Shown here in pieces: positions 46,460 through 55,777 of a stretch of 64,000 nt of DNA. Below the pieces are notes generated by a model. It worked only from the letters and a program-made list of their open reading frames with translations, was not told where the DNA came from and made no database searches. The stretch spans positions 1-64,000 of the forward strand of contig NZ_JAPUVI010000089.1 in NCBI RefSeq assembly GCF_029255285.1, written 5' to 3'. Origin of the DNA: Accumulibacter sp. (GTDB lineage: Bacteria > Pseudomonadota > Gammaproteobacteria > Burkholderiales > Rhodocyclaceae). A program made the translations under genes and the position numbers. Each line of letters starts with the position of its first letter. Position 1 is the first letter of the stretch.

Positions 46460-47449
46460 ATGCGACTGACCGTTCTCGGTGCCGGCGCTTGGGGAACGGC
46501 GCTGGCCATCGCGTTTAGCGCACGGCACACGGTGACGCTCTGGGCGCGGCGCGCCGAAGTTCGTCGCCTACTGCGCGAAGAGCGCGAAAACCATCGTCTA
46601 CTGCCTGGCCATCGCTTTCCCGACACGCTGCGCATCGGCGACGACTTCGCCGCCGATGCCGCCGATGCCGACCTGCTGCTGATCGCCACGCCGATTTCGG
46701 GGCTGCGCGCCAGCGTCGGCCGTCTGCGCGACGCCGGCGTGGCGAAGCCGTTGCTCTGGGCATGTAAGGGACTGGAGGCCGAAACGGCCAAGCTGCCGCA
46801 CCAGATCGTCGCCGAGGAACTCGGAGCGCAGGCCTTGTGCGGCGCCCTGTCGGGCCCGAGCTTCGCGGAAGAAGTCGCTCGCGGACTGCCGGCGGCGGTC
46901 ACTTTGGCGGCCAACGATGCCGACTTCGGTCATCGTACGGCGCGTTCCCTGCACAGTCCGCGTTTCCGGATATATGCCAACGACGACCTGCCGGGGGTCG
47001 AAGTCGGCGGTGGCGTAAAGAACATCATGGCCATCGCCACCGGGGTCTGCGACGGCCTCGGTCTCGGCCTCAACGCACGCGCCGCCCTGATCACGCGTGG
47101 TCTGGCGGAGATTGCGCGTTTTGGCGTGGCGCTGGGCGGTCATCCGCAGACCTTCATGGGGCTGGCGGGAATGGGCGACCTGATCCTCACCTGCACCGGC
47201 GACCTGTCGCGCAATCGGCGTGTCGGTCTGGCGCTCGGACAGGGCAAGACGCTGACGCAGATCCTGACCGAGCTCGGTCATGTCGCCGAGGGTGTCAGCA
47301 CGACGCGCGAAGTCGCCCGCTTGTCGGCGCAGATGGGGATCGACATGCCGATTACTCGCGCCGTTGACGCCATTCTCTATCGTGACGAGCCCGCGGCGCT
47401 GGCCGTCGAAACCTTGCTCAGCCGCGACCCGAAAATCGAGGCCAGCTAG
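46460..47449 (+). CDS. gpsA: Glycerol-3-phosphate dehydrogenase [NAD(P)+]
   Basis: A 329-residue enzyme that reduces dihydroxyacetone phosphate to sn-glycerol-3-phosphate for phospholipids. NAD(P) motif [10 protein letters not shown] (7-16), [30 protein letters not shown] with the catalytic Lys, and the [18 protein letters not shown] region. Full length. Last gene of the secB cluster, ending in a strong hairpin. Confidence 0.97.
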   Translation: MRLTVLGAGAWGTALAIAFSARHTVTLWARRAEVRRLLREERENHRLLPGHRFPDTLRIGDDFAADAADADLLLIATPISGLRASVGRLRDAGVAKPLLWACKGLEAETAKLPHQIVAEELGAQALCGALSGPSFAEEVARGLPAAVTLAANDADFGHRTARSLHSPRFRIYANDDLPGVEVGGGVKNIMAIATGVCDGLGLGLNARAALITRGLAEIARFGVALGGHPQTFMGLAGMGDLILTCTGDLSRNRRVGLALGQGKTLTQILTELGHVAEGVSTTREVARLSAQMGIDMPITRAVDAILYRDEPAALAVETLLSRDPKIEAS

Positions 47450-47456
47450 CCGCGAC

Positions 47457-47486
47457 CGTCGTCCGGCCCTGCGCGGCCGGACGACG
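47457..47486. terminator. Long hairpin between gpsA and convergent amidase
   Basis: A perfect 12-bp stem (CGTCGTCCGGCC/GGCCGGACGACG) with a 6-base loop starts 8 bases after the gpsA stop. No T tract, so Rho-assisted or bidirectional termination is likely. Confidence 0.55.
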
Positions 47487-47498
47487 TGGACGAGCCCG

Positions 47499-48458
47499 TC
47501 AGGGGGCGGGCCAGGGGGTGGGTTTGCGGCGCTTCTCGAGCGCCAGGCAGTGCATCAGTTCCTGTTCCGCGACGCTGCTTTCCGCCGCGTCGTCGAGCGC
47601 CAGAAAGTGCCGGCGGAACGCGGCCCGTGCGGCGACCGGGTCGGCCATGTCGTAGCCGATGGCCTGGAGCGCCAGTTGAGGATCGGCGAGGAGGGGAACC
47701 GGCGTGCCGGCCGGATCGTGGCACCACAGACCAAACCCCGCTTCCGCCAGGCGCTGCCAGGGGAAATGACGGCTCGGATCGACCTTGCGGCCAGGTGCCA
47801 CGTCGCCGTGTCCGAGAACGTTGTGCGCCGGGATCCGGTAACGTTCCTGCAGGTTTTTCAACAGATCGAGCAGGCGGACGATCTGCGCGTCCGGGTAGGG
47901 TTCGCTGCCCGTATTGTCGAGTTCGATGCCGACCGACGCCGAGTTCAGGTCGGTGTTGCCTCCCCAGTAGGAAGCGCCGGCATGCCAGGCGCGCTTTTCC
48001 TCGTCGACCAGTCGGTACAGCGTGCCGTCGCGGCCGATCAGATAGTGTGCGCTGACTTCGCGGGCCGGATCGGTGAGCGTCCTCAGGGCCGGTCCGGCTT
48101 CGCTGTTCGTCGTGTCGTGAAGAATCACGAAGTTTGGCCGGCGGGCGTTGTAATTTGGCGACGGAACCCAGACCGTCCGCTCGGCTGGCGGCGCCGGAAG
48201 GTCGCCGCAGCTGGCGAGCGCCAGGCACGCGAGAGCGCCAAAGACAGCCAGCAGAAGGCGAACGGCTAGCCGGAAGCGTGGCAACCCGGCCGGTGGCGCG
48301 GATTTCAGGCAGCGGAAAAGGCGGGTTGGCCGAGACAGTTGCCGACCGAGGCAGGGTTGGTTCTTCGGCGCCGAGAAGAACGTCGCGCGCTCCGCACGAA
48401 GCGCGACGAACCGCTTCCGCAGAAACTCCGCCCGCGGCGCTGGTCGGTGCGTGGTCAT
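47499..48458 (-). CDS. AmpD/AmiD-like N-acetylmuramoyl-L-alanine amidase lipoprotein
   Basis: A 319-residue amidase-2 family protein. A long basic N-terminus precedes a hydrophobic segment and lipobox (LACLALASC), so it is probably an outer-membrane lipoprotein like AmiD; the mature start could also come from a later codon. Zinc/catalytic features: FVILHDTTNS (His), GIELDNTG, HNVLGHGDVAPGRKVDPSRHFPW (His and Asp). It cuts the amide between MurNAc and L-Ala. The C-terminal extension (LADPQLALQAIGY onward) fits an AmiD-type peptidoglycan-binding domain. Confidence 0.85.
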   Translation of the reverse strand: MTTHRPAPRAEFLRKRFVALRAERATFFSAPKNQPCLGRQLSRPTRLFRCLKSAPPAGLPRFRLAVRLLLAVFGALACLALASCGDLPAPPAERTVWVPSPNYNARRPNFVILHDTTNSEAGPALRTLTDPAREVSAHYLIGRDGTLYRLVDEEKRAWHAGASYWGGNTDLNSASVGIELDNTGSEPYPDAQIVRLLDLLKNLQERYRIPAHNVLGHGDVAPGRKVDPSRHFPWQRLAEAGFGLWCHDPAGTPVPLLADPQLALQAIGYDMADPVAARAAFRRHFLALDDAAESSVAEQELMHCLALEKRRKPTPWPAP

Positions 48459-48468
48459 TTTGCTCAGC

Positions 48469-49920
48469 CTAACGCTCGAGGACGACAATGCTGTCGCCCT
48501 TGCGATTGGCAAAGCGAGCCACGACCCGCCAGTGCCGTTCGATCAGCGACCGGTACAGCGGGTCGTCGGGTTTTGGGTTGAGAACCAGGTAGCGGAACTG
48601 AGCTGCCGGATCGGCAGCCATCAGCGCGCCGCGCTCGACCGGCATCGACGGGTAGCCCCGGCCCGCGTAGTAGGCGATCCGCACATCGTCGTAATAAACC
48701 GCGTCGCTCGCCTGGGTATTCTGCGACAACCAGCCGGCCGCTTCGAGATAGTGCGTCTTCCGGGGTCCGAACGAGATCACGTTGCTCAACATGACGACCA
48801 CGGCGACGGCGACCAGGGCTTTCGCCAAGCGCGGGAAGTGTCGTGCGAACGACAAACAGGCCAGGCTGAGCAGGGGCACGGCGAGCAGGTTGAGAAGACT
48901 CATGTAGCGCGAGTTGGTGAAGCGCTGCTGGAAGAAGAAGAGCAGCAGCACACCGAAGTAGAGCACAGCCGTCCACGCGAAAGGCCGCAGGCGCGACCAG
49001 TAGACGACGACGCTGCGCCAGCTTGCCGGCCAGAGCAGCGGCAGACAGAAGGGCCCGTTGAGCGTCAGGAACTTGACCAGCAAGGCCGAAGTCACGCCGA
49101 AAAGAACGATCTGCCGCGCATCGTCGGTCGAATACTTCTCGAGCGCCGCCGCGGCGAAGCGGCTGGCCATCGTGTCGAGACCGGCGAAAAGATTGCGCGG
49201 ATCGAGCAGCGTCAGGTAATAGGCGATCCTTTGCTGTGCCGAGAGGTCGGCACCCGACCACAGGGAGAGCAGCGCGGCCGCCAGTCCGGCCAGCGGCAGC
49301 GCGCCGAGTTGCAGCAGGTTCAGCCAGCCCTGCCGCCGGGACAGATCGCCGAGTAGGCAGAGCAACACGGCCGGTGCCAGGAGAACGGCCTCGAGGCGAA
49401 AAAGGCTGGCGGCGGCAATTGCCAGCTGGACGAGCAGCGCTCGCCGCCAGCCGCCGTGTTCGCGCCAGGCGACCGCCAGCCACAGCGCGAGCAGGCCAAA
49501 GAACCAGAAACCGAATTCGCGGATGATGTCGCCGCGCAAGTGGTTGTAGGCGGGAACCGACAACACGATCAGGCAGGCCCAGTAGCCGCTGCCGGCGGCG
49601 CATCGTTGGCTGACGACGACCAGCAGCGCGCAGGTGGCGGCCAGAAAGAGGGCGCACCACAACTGCGCCGCCCATTCGAGCGGCAGCGCCGAAAGCCGGT
49701 GGGTGGCGGCGATCAGGAGAGAAAACCACGGCCAGTCGAAGGCCAGAAACGCCGCTCGCAGACCGTGGTCCACCGCTTTCTGGGCGGTATCGAGATAGAG
49801 CGCGCCGTCGCGGCCGACGATCAGCGTGCCGGAAACGGCAATCCCCGAGAGCAGCAGGCTGCCGGCGAAAGCCAGGGTGGCCGGCGGAATCCGGCGCAGG
49901 CGGGCAAGAAGGTCCGGCAT
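48469..49920 (-). CDS. ArnT/PMT-like membrane glycosyltransferase
   Basis: A 483-residue protein with about eleven membrane helices and a soluble C-terminal segment (RKTHYLEAAGWLSQNTQASDAVYYDDVRIAYYAG). The N-terminal loop GRDGALYLDTAQKAVDHG matches the DxxxY-like acceptor site of GT39/GT83 (PMT, ArnT) enzymes, which move sugars from lipid carriers to lipid A or proteins. Start ATG 49920 has AAAGGA six bases upstream; ATG 49938 is an alternative. It lies directly after the GT2 gene on the same strand. Confidence 0.72.
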   Translation of the reverse strand: MPDLLARLRRIPPATLAFAGSLLLSGIAVSGTLIVGRDGALYLDTAQKAVDHGLRAAFLAFDWPWFSLLIAATHRLSALPLEWAAQLWCALFLAATCALLVVVSQRCAAGSGYWACLIVLSVPAYNHLRGDIIREFGFWFFGLLALWLAVAWREHGGWRRALLVQLAIAAASLFRLEAVLLAPAVLLCLLGDLSRRQGWLNLLQLGALPLAGLAAALLSLWSGADLSAQQRIAYYLTLLDPRNLFAGLDTMASRFAAAALEKYSTDDARQIVLFGVTSALLVKFLTLNGPFCLPLLWPASWRSVVVYWSRLRPFAWTAVLYFGVLLLFFFQQRFTNSRYMSLLNLLAVPLLSLACLSFARHFPRLAKALVAVAVVVMLSNVISFGPRKTHYLEAAGWLSQNTQASDAVYYDDVRIAYYAGRGYPSMPVERGALMAADPAAQFRYLVLNPKPDDPLYRSLIERHWRVVARFANRKGDSIVVLER

Positions 49921-49954
49921 CGATATCCTTTTCAGCATGCGGCGGGTCGCCGCG

Positions 49955-50863
49955 TCAGCGCCAGGCAAAGAGGCGGATCGCCTTGCGCAGGTAAGTCCAG
50001 CGCAAGGCCTGCCAGTGGCTCAGCCGCCAGGCGGCCAGATAGAAGCGCCGGGCCGCCGCCTGGTCGCGGGCCAGCAGGGCGGCGCGGAAGAGCGACAGGT
50101 AGCGTTGCGCCGTGTAGCGGCCGCACAGCGCCTGGCACGGCGCCGGCAGCGCCGCGAAAACCTCCTGCACCATCGTCGCGGCGCGTTCCTCTTCGTTCTC
50201 GCGGTCGTGGCGCAAGCTGTCGGCGTGCTTGTGGATGCGCGCCAGCGCCTCGCCGGTGGTGACCACCGGCGCGCTGACCAGCAGGTAGGCGAAGACCGGA
50301 ACGTCTTCGCCGGCGCGCAGCGTTTCCGGGTAGGGCCGCTGCAGCAGCAGGTCGCGGCGAAACAGCGCCGCGCCGTGCGAGATCGAGATCCGCTTCTGCA
50401 GCAGGTAGCGCCTGGCCAGGAGCAGCGGTGGGCCGGCCGGAACCGCGGTCGGCGGGCGCAGCCGCTGGCGGCCGTCGGGATACACGCTGAGCTGCGCGCC
50501 GAGAAACATTCCCGCCTCGGGGTGCGCGGCGACCAGCCGGCGCAGCGTCGCCAGGGCGTCGGGCAGCAGTTCGTCGTCGGCGTCGAGCAGCAGCACGTGC
50601 GAGCCGCGTGCCAGACGTATTCCCCGATTGCGCGCCGCCGCCGCGCCGGCATTCGCCTGCTCGGCGACGCGCACGCACCGGTGGCGGGCCGCGTAAGCCG
50701 CCAGTACGGCGGCGCTGTCGTCGGTCGAGCCGTCGTTCACCACGATCAGTTCGACATCCGCAGCCTGCTGTGCGAGCACCGAATCGAGCGCGCGCGGCAG
50801 CAGATGCGCGTAGTTGTAGGTCGGAACGACGACGCTGATCACGGTTTCGGCGGGCTCGGTCAT
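49955..50863 (-). CDS. Family 2 glycosyltransferase
   Basis: A 302-residue GT-A-fold enzyme: SVVVPTYNYAHLLPRALDSVLAQ, VELIVVNDGSTDDSAAVLAAY, AAARNRGI and the DXD-like LLLDADDEL. It transfers a nucleotide-activated sugar. ATG 50863 begins MTEPAETVISVVVPTYN; the long open frame upstream is antisense to mig-14 and rejected. Probably builds LPS core or surface glycan together with the ArnT-like and DnpA-like neighbours. Confidence 0.88.
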   Translation of the reverse strand: MTEPAETVISVVVPTYNYAHLLPRALDSVLAQQAADVELIVVNDGSTDDSAAVLAAYAARHRCVRVAEQANAGAAAARNRGIRLARGSHVLLLDADDELLPDALATLRRLVAAHPEAGMFLGAQLSVYPDGRQRLRPPTAVPAGPPLLLARRYLLQKRISISHGAALFRRDLLLQRPYPETLRAGEDVPVFAYLLVSAPVVTTGEALARIHKHADSLRHDRENEEERAATMVQEVFAALPAPCQALCGRYTAQRYLSLFRAALLARDQAAARRFYLAAWRLSHWQALRWTYLRKAIRLFAWR

Positions 50864-51205
50864 GGTCCTTCGGCTTCCTGTCGAGTGCCGCGAAACCTTC
50901 CTCCGGCGGGGCGGACGGCGGCCACCGGACGCTGCCCGTCGACGTCGCTGCGGCGACTGCTCGCCGGCCGGCCCGGTCAGCCGGCGCTCGGCGAGCCGGC
51001 GGCGATTCCGGCATTGTCCGGGATCTGCATCGAGATGCAAGCCTTCGCCGGCGGATCGGCAATCGATGTACATTGACGCCTTTTCGACTTCGGCAAGGGG
51101 GGCAGCAATGAGGCGGGACGAGCGACCGGCAGCCGCCGGACGAACTGCCGGACGGCCGCCCGAAGCCGCCGGCCGCCCGCGCGCCCGGCCGTCGCCGGAT
51201 GGCCC
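50864..51205. other. 342-base divergent promoter region
   Basis: No gene is supported here. The stretch is GC-rich with an AT-richer patch near 51050-51075 (AATCGATGTACATTGACG) that might hold the promoter for the mig-14 gene; no operator or RNA structure was recognised. Confidence 0.45.
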
Positions 51206-52102
51206 ATGCTGAGCCTGCTGCGTGCCTGGCGGGAACGCGGCTGGAGCGAAATCGACGGCGCCGCCTACGCGCAGGCCTGGCAGCGATTCGGCGGCAGCGT
51301 GGCGACGCATCCGCAGGTCGTCGAGCGGCTGGCCGGGCTGGCCGGAATCCCCGTGCGCTACCTCGGCTGGTTCGCCGGCGGCGAACTGCTGGCGGCGATT
51401 CCCTGCTGGGGCAGCCATCTGGCGCTGGCCAAGGAGGTCCTGAAGAAGCGCCGGCGGCGCGGCGTGTTCGATCTCGGCAACGCCGAAGTCATCCTGCCCA
51501 TCGCCGAGCACGCCTGCGTCCCGGTGCGCCAGCGCCTGCGCTATGTATCCGAAATCAATGCCGGGCGCATCGCCGGCCTGCAGCCGCAGCCCGAGGGACT
51601 GGCGCTGGCGCGGTCGCCCGACGAGTACTCGCAGAAATTCCGCTACAACCAGCGGCGCGAACTTCGCCTGCTCGAAGCGGCTGGCGGCCGCCTGCGGCCG
51701 ATGCTCGATTACTCGCCGGTGCAGCAGGCCAGGATCTATGCCGACCTCTTCCAGCGCCGCTGGGGCTTCGCGCCGCGCGGCAAGGCCCATCTCGGCGAAG
51801 TCTTCGCGCTGCTGCGCGAGTTCATGACCGGCTCGCTGCTGCTGCGCGACGAGCAGCCGATCGCCATCCAGATCCTCTACCGCGTCGAAGCGCCGAAATG
51901 GATTTCGCTCGAATACATCAATGGCGGCGTCGACCCGCAGACTCGCGACTTCAGTCCCGGCAGCGTGCTCAGCTTCGTCAATACGCAGGCCGCCTGGGCC
52001 GAGGCGCGCGCGCTCGGCAAGCCGCTGCGCTATTCTTTCGGTCGTGCCGACCGCGAATACAAGGACCGCTGGTGCCACCGGGTGGCGGTCTATAGAATCT
52101 AG
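51206..52102 (+). CDS. mig-14: Mig-14 family (GNAT/FemAB-like) protein
   Basis: A 298-residue protein. Diagnostic blocks include GWFAGGELLAAIPCWG, FDLGNAEVILPI, KFRYNQRRELRLLEAAGG, QRRWGFAPRGKAHL and FSPGSVLSFVNTQAAWAEARALG, typical of the Mig-14 acetyltransferase-fold family. In Salmonella and Pseudomonas, Mig-14 helps resist cationic antimicrobial peptides. It is followed after 57 bases by a DnpA-like PIG-L deacetylase, the same neighbour as in Pseudomonas aeruginosa LPS-core clusters. ATG 51206 is in frame; no earlier good start. Confidence 0.85.
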   Translation: MLSLLRAWRERGWSEIDGAAYAQAWQRFGGSVATHPQVVERLAGLAGIPVRYLGWFAGGELLAAIPCWGSHLALAKEVLKKRRRRGVFDLGNAEVILPIAEHACVPVRQRLRYVSEINAGRIAGLQPQPEGLALARSPDEYSQKFRYNQRRELRLLEAAGGRLRPMLDYSPVQQARIYADLFQRRWGFAPRGKAHLGEVFALLREFMTGSLLLRDEQPIAIQILYRVEAPKWISLEYINGGVDPQTRDFSPGSVLSFVNTQAAWAEARALGKPLRYSFGRADREYKDRWCHRVAVYRI

Positions 52103-52159
52103 CCTCGCGCCACACCGGTCTTCGCCGCCTCGCCAGCGGCTTCATCGTCCGAGTCAGCC

Positions 52160-53560
52160 ATGAGTTCACGCAAACAACAACTGCTGCAGCGCCATCGCCG
52201 GCAAAAGCGCCTCGTCCTGCTGGTCACCCTGCTGGTGCTCGCGCCGCTCGGGATATTCGTCGACTGGTGGTGGGTGCCGTTGCTGCTCGCGCTGGCCTGG
52301 GTCGCGCACGCCGCCTGGCTGGCCGACCACCTGTTCTACTCGCCGCGCGACGACTACCACTACGACTTTCCGCCCGACACCGCCGCGCAAAACGTCGTCC
52401 TGGCCAACGGCCGCCTGCAGCTCGGCGCGCCGCTCGCGGCCGGCGACACGCTGATCCTCGAAGTCGAGCTGCGCAGCACCTGGCTGGGCCGCTTCCTCGA
52501 CCCGCACGTCTGGATCGGCGACGACCGGCAGGACTTCGAACGCGGCGTGCATGGCCGGCGCTTCCTCAATCTCTCTGGCCAGGCGCTGGCCGTCGGCATG
52601 GGCGAGCTGCCGATCGAAGGCCGCTTCTGCCGGCTTTCCACGAGCGCCATGCTCTACTCCTTCCAGCACCCGGACTATGCCGCGCGCCGTTTGATGATCA
52701 TCGCGCCGCATGCCGACGACGCCGAGCTGGCCGCCTTCGGACTTTACAGCCGGGCGCCCGAGGCCGTCGTGGTAACGCTGACGCAGGGCGAAATCGAGGC
52801 CGAAGCCTACCGCCGGCTGGGGCTGGACGCGGCGCAGGCGGCGCGTCTCAAGGGCCGCCTGCGGAGCTGGGACAGCCTCGCCGTGCCGCTCTGGGGCGGC
52901 GTTCCGCAGAGCCGTTGCGTGCAGCTCGGCTACTACTGTCTGCAACTGCCGGCCATGCTCGGCCAACCCGACCTGTCCTTCGCCTCGCGCCAGTCCGGCG
53001 AGCACGACATACGCAGCGTCCGCCGGCACAATCCGCTGACCCTGCCGGCCGACGCCGACGGCCTGCCCTGCGGCCGCAACCTGCTGGCCGACCTGGTGGC
53101 GCTGCTCGAACACTTCCGGCCCGAAGTGATCGTCACCCCGCATCCGGAGCTCGACCCGCATCCGGATCACTTCGCCGCCTCGCTGGCCATCGACCAGGCC
53201 GTCCAGTCGGCGAGCTGGAAACCCGAAATCGCCCTGCTTTACGCCAACCACCTGCACGACAACGACCGCTGGCCGATGGGCCCGGCCGGCGACGGCATCG
53301 CGCTGCCGCCGGCGTTGGCGCCGCTGCCCGCCGACAGCCTGTGGAGCCCGACGCTGGGCCACGAAACGCAGCTCGACAAGGCGATGGCGCTCGCCATGCA
53401 CCACGACCTGCAAGGCCGCCCGCCGCTCAAGAAGCGCCTGCGGCGCCGGATACAACAGGTGCTGGCCGGCCGCCGCTGGCCGCCGACCGGCGAAAACGAA
53501 TTCTTCCGCAAGGCCGTTCGCCGGCACGAGCTGTTCTGGGTGCGCCGCTTCGATGCCTGA
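52160..53560 (+). CDS. dnpA: DnpA-like PIG-L de-N-acetylase
   Basis: A 466-residue protein with an N-terminal basic segment and two membrane helices (about 17-45), then a PIG-L deacetylase domain: the metal motif reads PHADDAELAAF (variant of AHPDDE) and HPELDPHPDHFAAS supplies later ligands. In P. aeruginosa DnpA is a PIG-L enzyme beside mig-14 that affects LPS and fluoroquinolone tolerance. ATG 52160 with a modest ribosome site. Its stop overlaps the start of the zinc-ribbon gene (ATGCCTGA). Confidence 0.8.
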   Translation: MSSRKQQLLQRHRRQKRLVLLVTLLVLAPLGIFVDWWWVPLLLALAWVAHAAWLADHLFYSPRDDYHYDFPPDTAAQNVVLANGRLQLGAPLAAGDTLILEVELRSTWLGRFLDPHVWIGDDRQDFERGVHGRRFLNLSGQALAVGMGELPIEGRFCRLSTSAMLYSFQHPDYAARRLMIIAPHADDAELAAFGLYSRAPEAVVVTLTQGEIEAEAYRRLGLDAAQAARLKGRLRSWDSLAVPLWGGVPQSRCVQLGYYCLQLPAMLGQPDLSFASRQSGEHDIRSVRRHNPLTLPADADGLPCGRNLLADLVALLEHFRPEVIVTPHPELDPHPDHFAASLAIDQAVQSASWKPEIALLYANHLHDNDRWPMGPAGDGIALPPALAPLPADSLWSPTLGHETQLDKAMALAMHHDLQGRPPLKKRLRRRIQQVLAGRRWPPTGENEFFRKAVRRHELFWVRRFDA

Positions 53561-54314
53561 GCGAAACCCGCCCCCGCCCCGGAACACCGCTTCCTCGCCG
53601 GCGCCTGCCGGCCGTCCCTGCCCGAGCTGCCAGGCGGCGATGGCGGTGCATCGCTTCCCGCGCCAGCTCAACGGCGAAGTCGCGCTCGACCTCTGCTTTC
53701 CCTGCCAGGGAATCTGGTTCGACGAGTTCGAGAGCGCCCAGCTCGCGCCGGCCGGCGTGCTCGAACTCTTCCGCCTGCTGCACCAGCACCAGGCCGACCA
53801 GCGCCAGCCCTGGCGCGACCCCCTGCATTGCCCGCGCTGCCGCGAACCGCTGCTGCACTGCCTCGACAGCACGCGCAGCGGCCGCTTTGCCTACAGCCGC
53901 TGCCCGCAAGGCCACGGCCGCTACAGCGCCCATTCGGCGTTCATGATCGAAAAAGGCTTCGTGCGCCAGCTCGCGCGCGCCGAGGTCGAAGAGCTGGCGC
54001 GTCAGGTACAGATCATCCGCTGCTCGGCCTGCGGCGCGCCGGTCGACATCCGCCGCGAGCACGTCTGCGCGCACTGCCGCTCGCCGATCGTCATCCTCGA
54101 TCCCGACGCCGTGCAGAACGCGCTCGACGACTTCGGCCGCCAGGCCGTGCACCAGCAGACGCTCGACCCCTTGGCCGTCGCCGACGCGCTGATCGCCAAC
54201 GAACGCGCCCGCTCGCAGACCCGCCGGCGGCAGCGTCAGGAACTGCTCGACAGCGGCCTGGCCGACCTCGTGCTGGGCGGCATCGAAACGGTCTGGAATC
54301 TGCTGCGGCGCTAG
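53553..54314 (+). CDS. TFIIB-type zinc-ribbon protein
   Basis: A 253-residue protein with three zinc ribbons: CPSC...CFPCQGIWFD (24-57), CPRC...SRCPQGHGRYS and CSAC...CAHCRSP. The WFD after the second Cys pair is the hallmark of the zf-TFIIB domain family of unknown function. C-terminal helical region. It overlaps the dnpA-like gene by 8 bases, so probably cotranscribed. No DNA-binding role should be assumed. Confidence 0.78.
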   Translation: MPERNPPPPRNTASSPAPAGRPCPSCQAAMAVHRFPRQLNGEVALDLCFPCQGIWFDEFESAQLAPAGVLELFRLLHQHQADQRQPWRDPLHCPRCREPLLHCLDSTRSGRFAYSRCPQGHGRYSAHSAFMIEKGFVRQLARAEVEELARQVQIIRCSACGAPVDIRREHVCAHCRSPIVILDPDAVQNALDDFGRQAVHQQTLDPLAVADALIANERARSQTRRRQRQELLDSGLADLVLGGIETVWNLLRR

Positions 54315-54442
54315 CGTGGCGAGCGGCGCCGACGACGGAAAGCCCGGCTGGCCCGGCATCAAGCGCCGTCTGGCCGAGCGCCGCCGGAAGAGGTAGACTC
54401 GCGACCACACGGCGCCAGGCGGCGCCCCGGGAGAGAGCGGCG

Positions 54443-55777
54443 ATGGATATCTGGGACTACCGCAAGAATTTCGCCTACGACGAGCCGCTCGGCCCGGACG
54501 ACGAGCGCCGGGTGGCCTTAAACGATGCGCGCGGCGACTACAGCCGCCAGCGCCTGCTGCGCGAGCTGGGGATCGATCTCGTCGACCAACGGCTGCGCGA
54601 CATCCCGTCCGGCAAGTGCGTTCTCTTCGGCGGCCATCGCGGCTGCGGCAAGAGCACCGAGTTGCGCGCCATCGCCGCCCAACTCGCCGGACCCGAACGC
54701 TTCTTCGTCGTTTTCATCGACGCCCTGCAGGTTCTCGACATCAACAATCTGACTTACGCCGACGTCGCGCTGGCGCTCGCCGAAGTCCTGGCCGAGCGCG
54801 TCGAGCAGGCCGGCATCGCCGTCCCCGAGGTTTTCCTGACCCCCTTGCGCGAATGGTTCAACGAGGTCACCCGCCACACGGCCTTGACGACCAGCCTCGG
54901 CGGCGAGATCAAGGCCGGCGCCGAGGCGGCCGGCGGGCTGCCCTTCGTCGGCCGGCTGTTCGCCAAGCTGACGGCGGCGATTCGCAGCAACGCCACTTAC
55001 AAAACCGAGATTCGCGAGAACGTCAGGAACTCCTTTTCGCGGCTCGCGCGTGGCTTCAACGGGCTACTGTCCTTCGTCGAAAGCGAGGTCGGCAAGCAGG
55101 GCAAGGGACGCTCCGTGATCTTCGTCGTCGATGGCACCGACCGCCTGCGCGGCGGCGAGGCCGACGACTTCTTCATTCGCGACAGCCACCAGCTTCGTCA
55201 GTTGCGCGCCAACTCCATTTACTGCGCACCGATCGGCGTGCTCAACGAACAGGGGCAGGTGGGCCAGAACTTCGACGCCATCGTGCGTCTTCCGATGGTC
55301 AAACTGGCCGAGAAGGGCGACTCCGCGCCGCTACCCCTGGCCTGGCGGATCCTGCGCGAGTTCGTCCACAAACGCCTGCCGGTCGACAACTTCGACCAGC
55401 CGGAGACGCTCGATCGTCTCATCGCGCATTCCGGCGGCCACCCGCGCGACCTGCTGCGGCTGGTCAAGCTTTGTTTCCAGGAAATCGACCGCGGACCGAT
55501 CAGCGCTCAGGTCGCCGCCACCGCAACGCGACACCTGACCAACGAATACCGGCGCCTGGTGCAGCCCGAAGATTTCGCGTTGCTCGTCCGCATCGACCGG
55601 GCCGGCCCCGAGTACGCGCCGGTCAGCGAGCAGAGCAGACGTCTGCTCTACGATCTCGCGCTGCTCGAATACAACAGCTACTGGTGGCAATCGCATCCGG
55701 CGGTTCGCGCACTCGACGCCTACCGTGCCGAAGCGGCGCGGCCCGCCGTCCCCGGCGATGGCTCTCCCGGCGCCTAG
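54443..55777 (+). CDS. STAND-like P-loop ATPase (partner of TPR protein)
   Basis: A 444-residue AAA/STAND-type NTPase: Walker A GGHRGCGKST at 63-72, Walker B VIFVVDGTDRLRGG and a later winged-helix-like region (GGHPRDLLRLVKLCFQEI, then VQPEDFALLVRIDR). ATG 54443 has GGGAGAGAG upstream; earlier codons are antisense-like and rejected. The stop overlaps the TPR gene by 20 bases. STAND proteins usually carry ATPase and repeat sensor in one chain; here they seem split. No effector domain is visible in either, so the output is unknown. Confidence 0.72.
   Translation: MDIWDYRKNFAYDEPLGPDDERRVALNDARGDYSRQRLLRELGIDLVDQRLRDIPSGKCVLFGGHRGCGKSTELRAIAAQLAGPERFFVVFIDALQVLDINNLTYADVALALAEVLAERVEQAGIAVPEVFLTPLREWFNEVTRHTALTTSLGGEIKAGAEAAGGLPFVGRLFAKLTAAIRSNATYKTEIRENVRNSFSRLARGFNGLLSFVESEVGKQGKGRSVIFVVDGTDRLRGGEADDFFIRDSHQLRQLRANSIYCAPIGVLNEQGQVGQNFDAIVRLPMVKLAEKGDSAPLPLAWRILREFVHKRLPVDNFDQPETLDRLIAHSGGHPRDLLRLVKLCFQEIDRGPISAQVAATATRHLTNEYRRLVQPEDFALLVRIDRAGPEYAPVSEQSRRLLYDLALLEYNSYWWQSHPAVRALDAYRAEAARPAVPGDGSPGA

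Noticed and set aside
50864-52078. N-terminal extension of the GT2 frame by about 405 codons
   Set aside because: Runs antisense through mig-14; the GT2 fold begins at ATG 50863.
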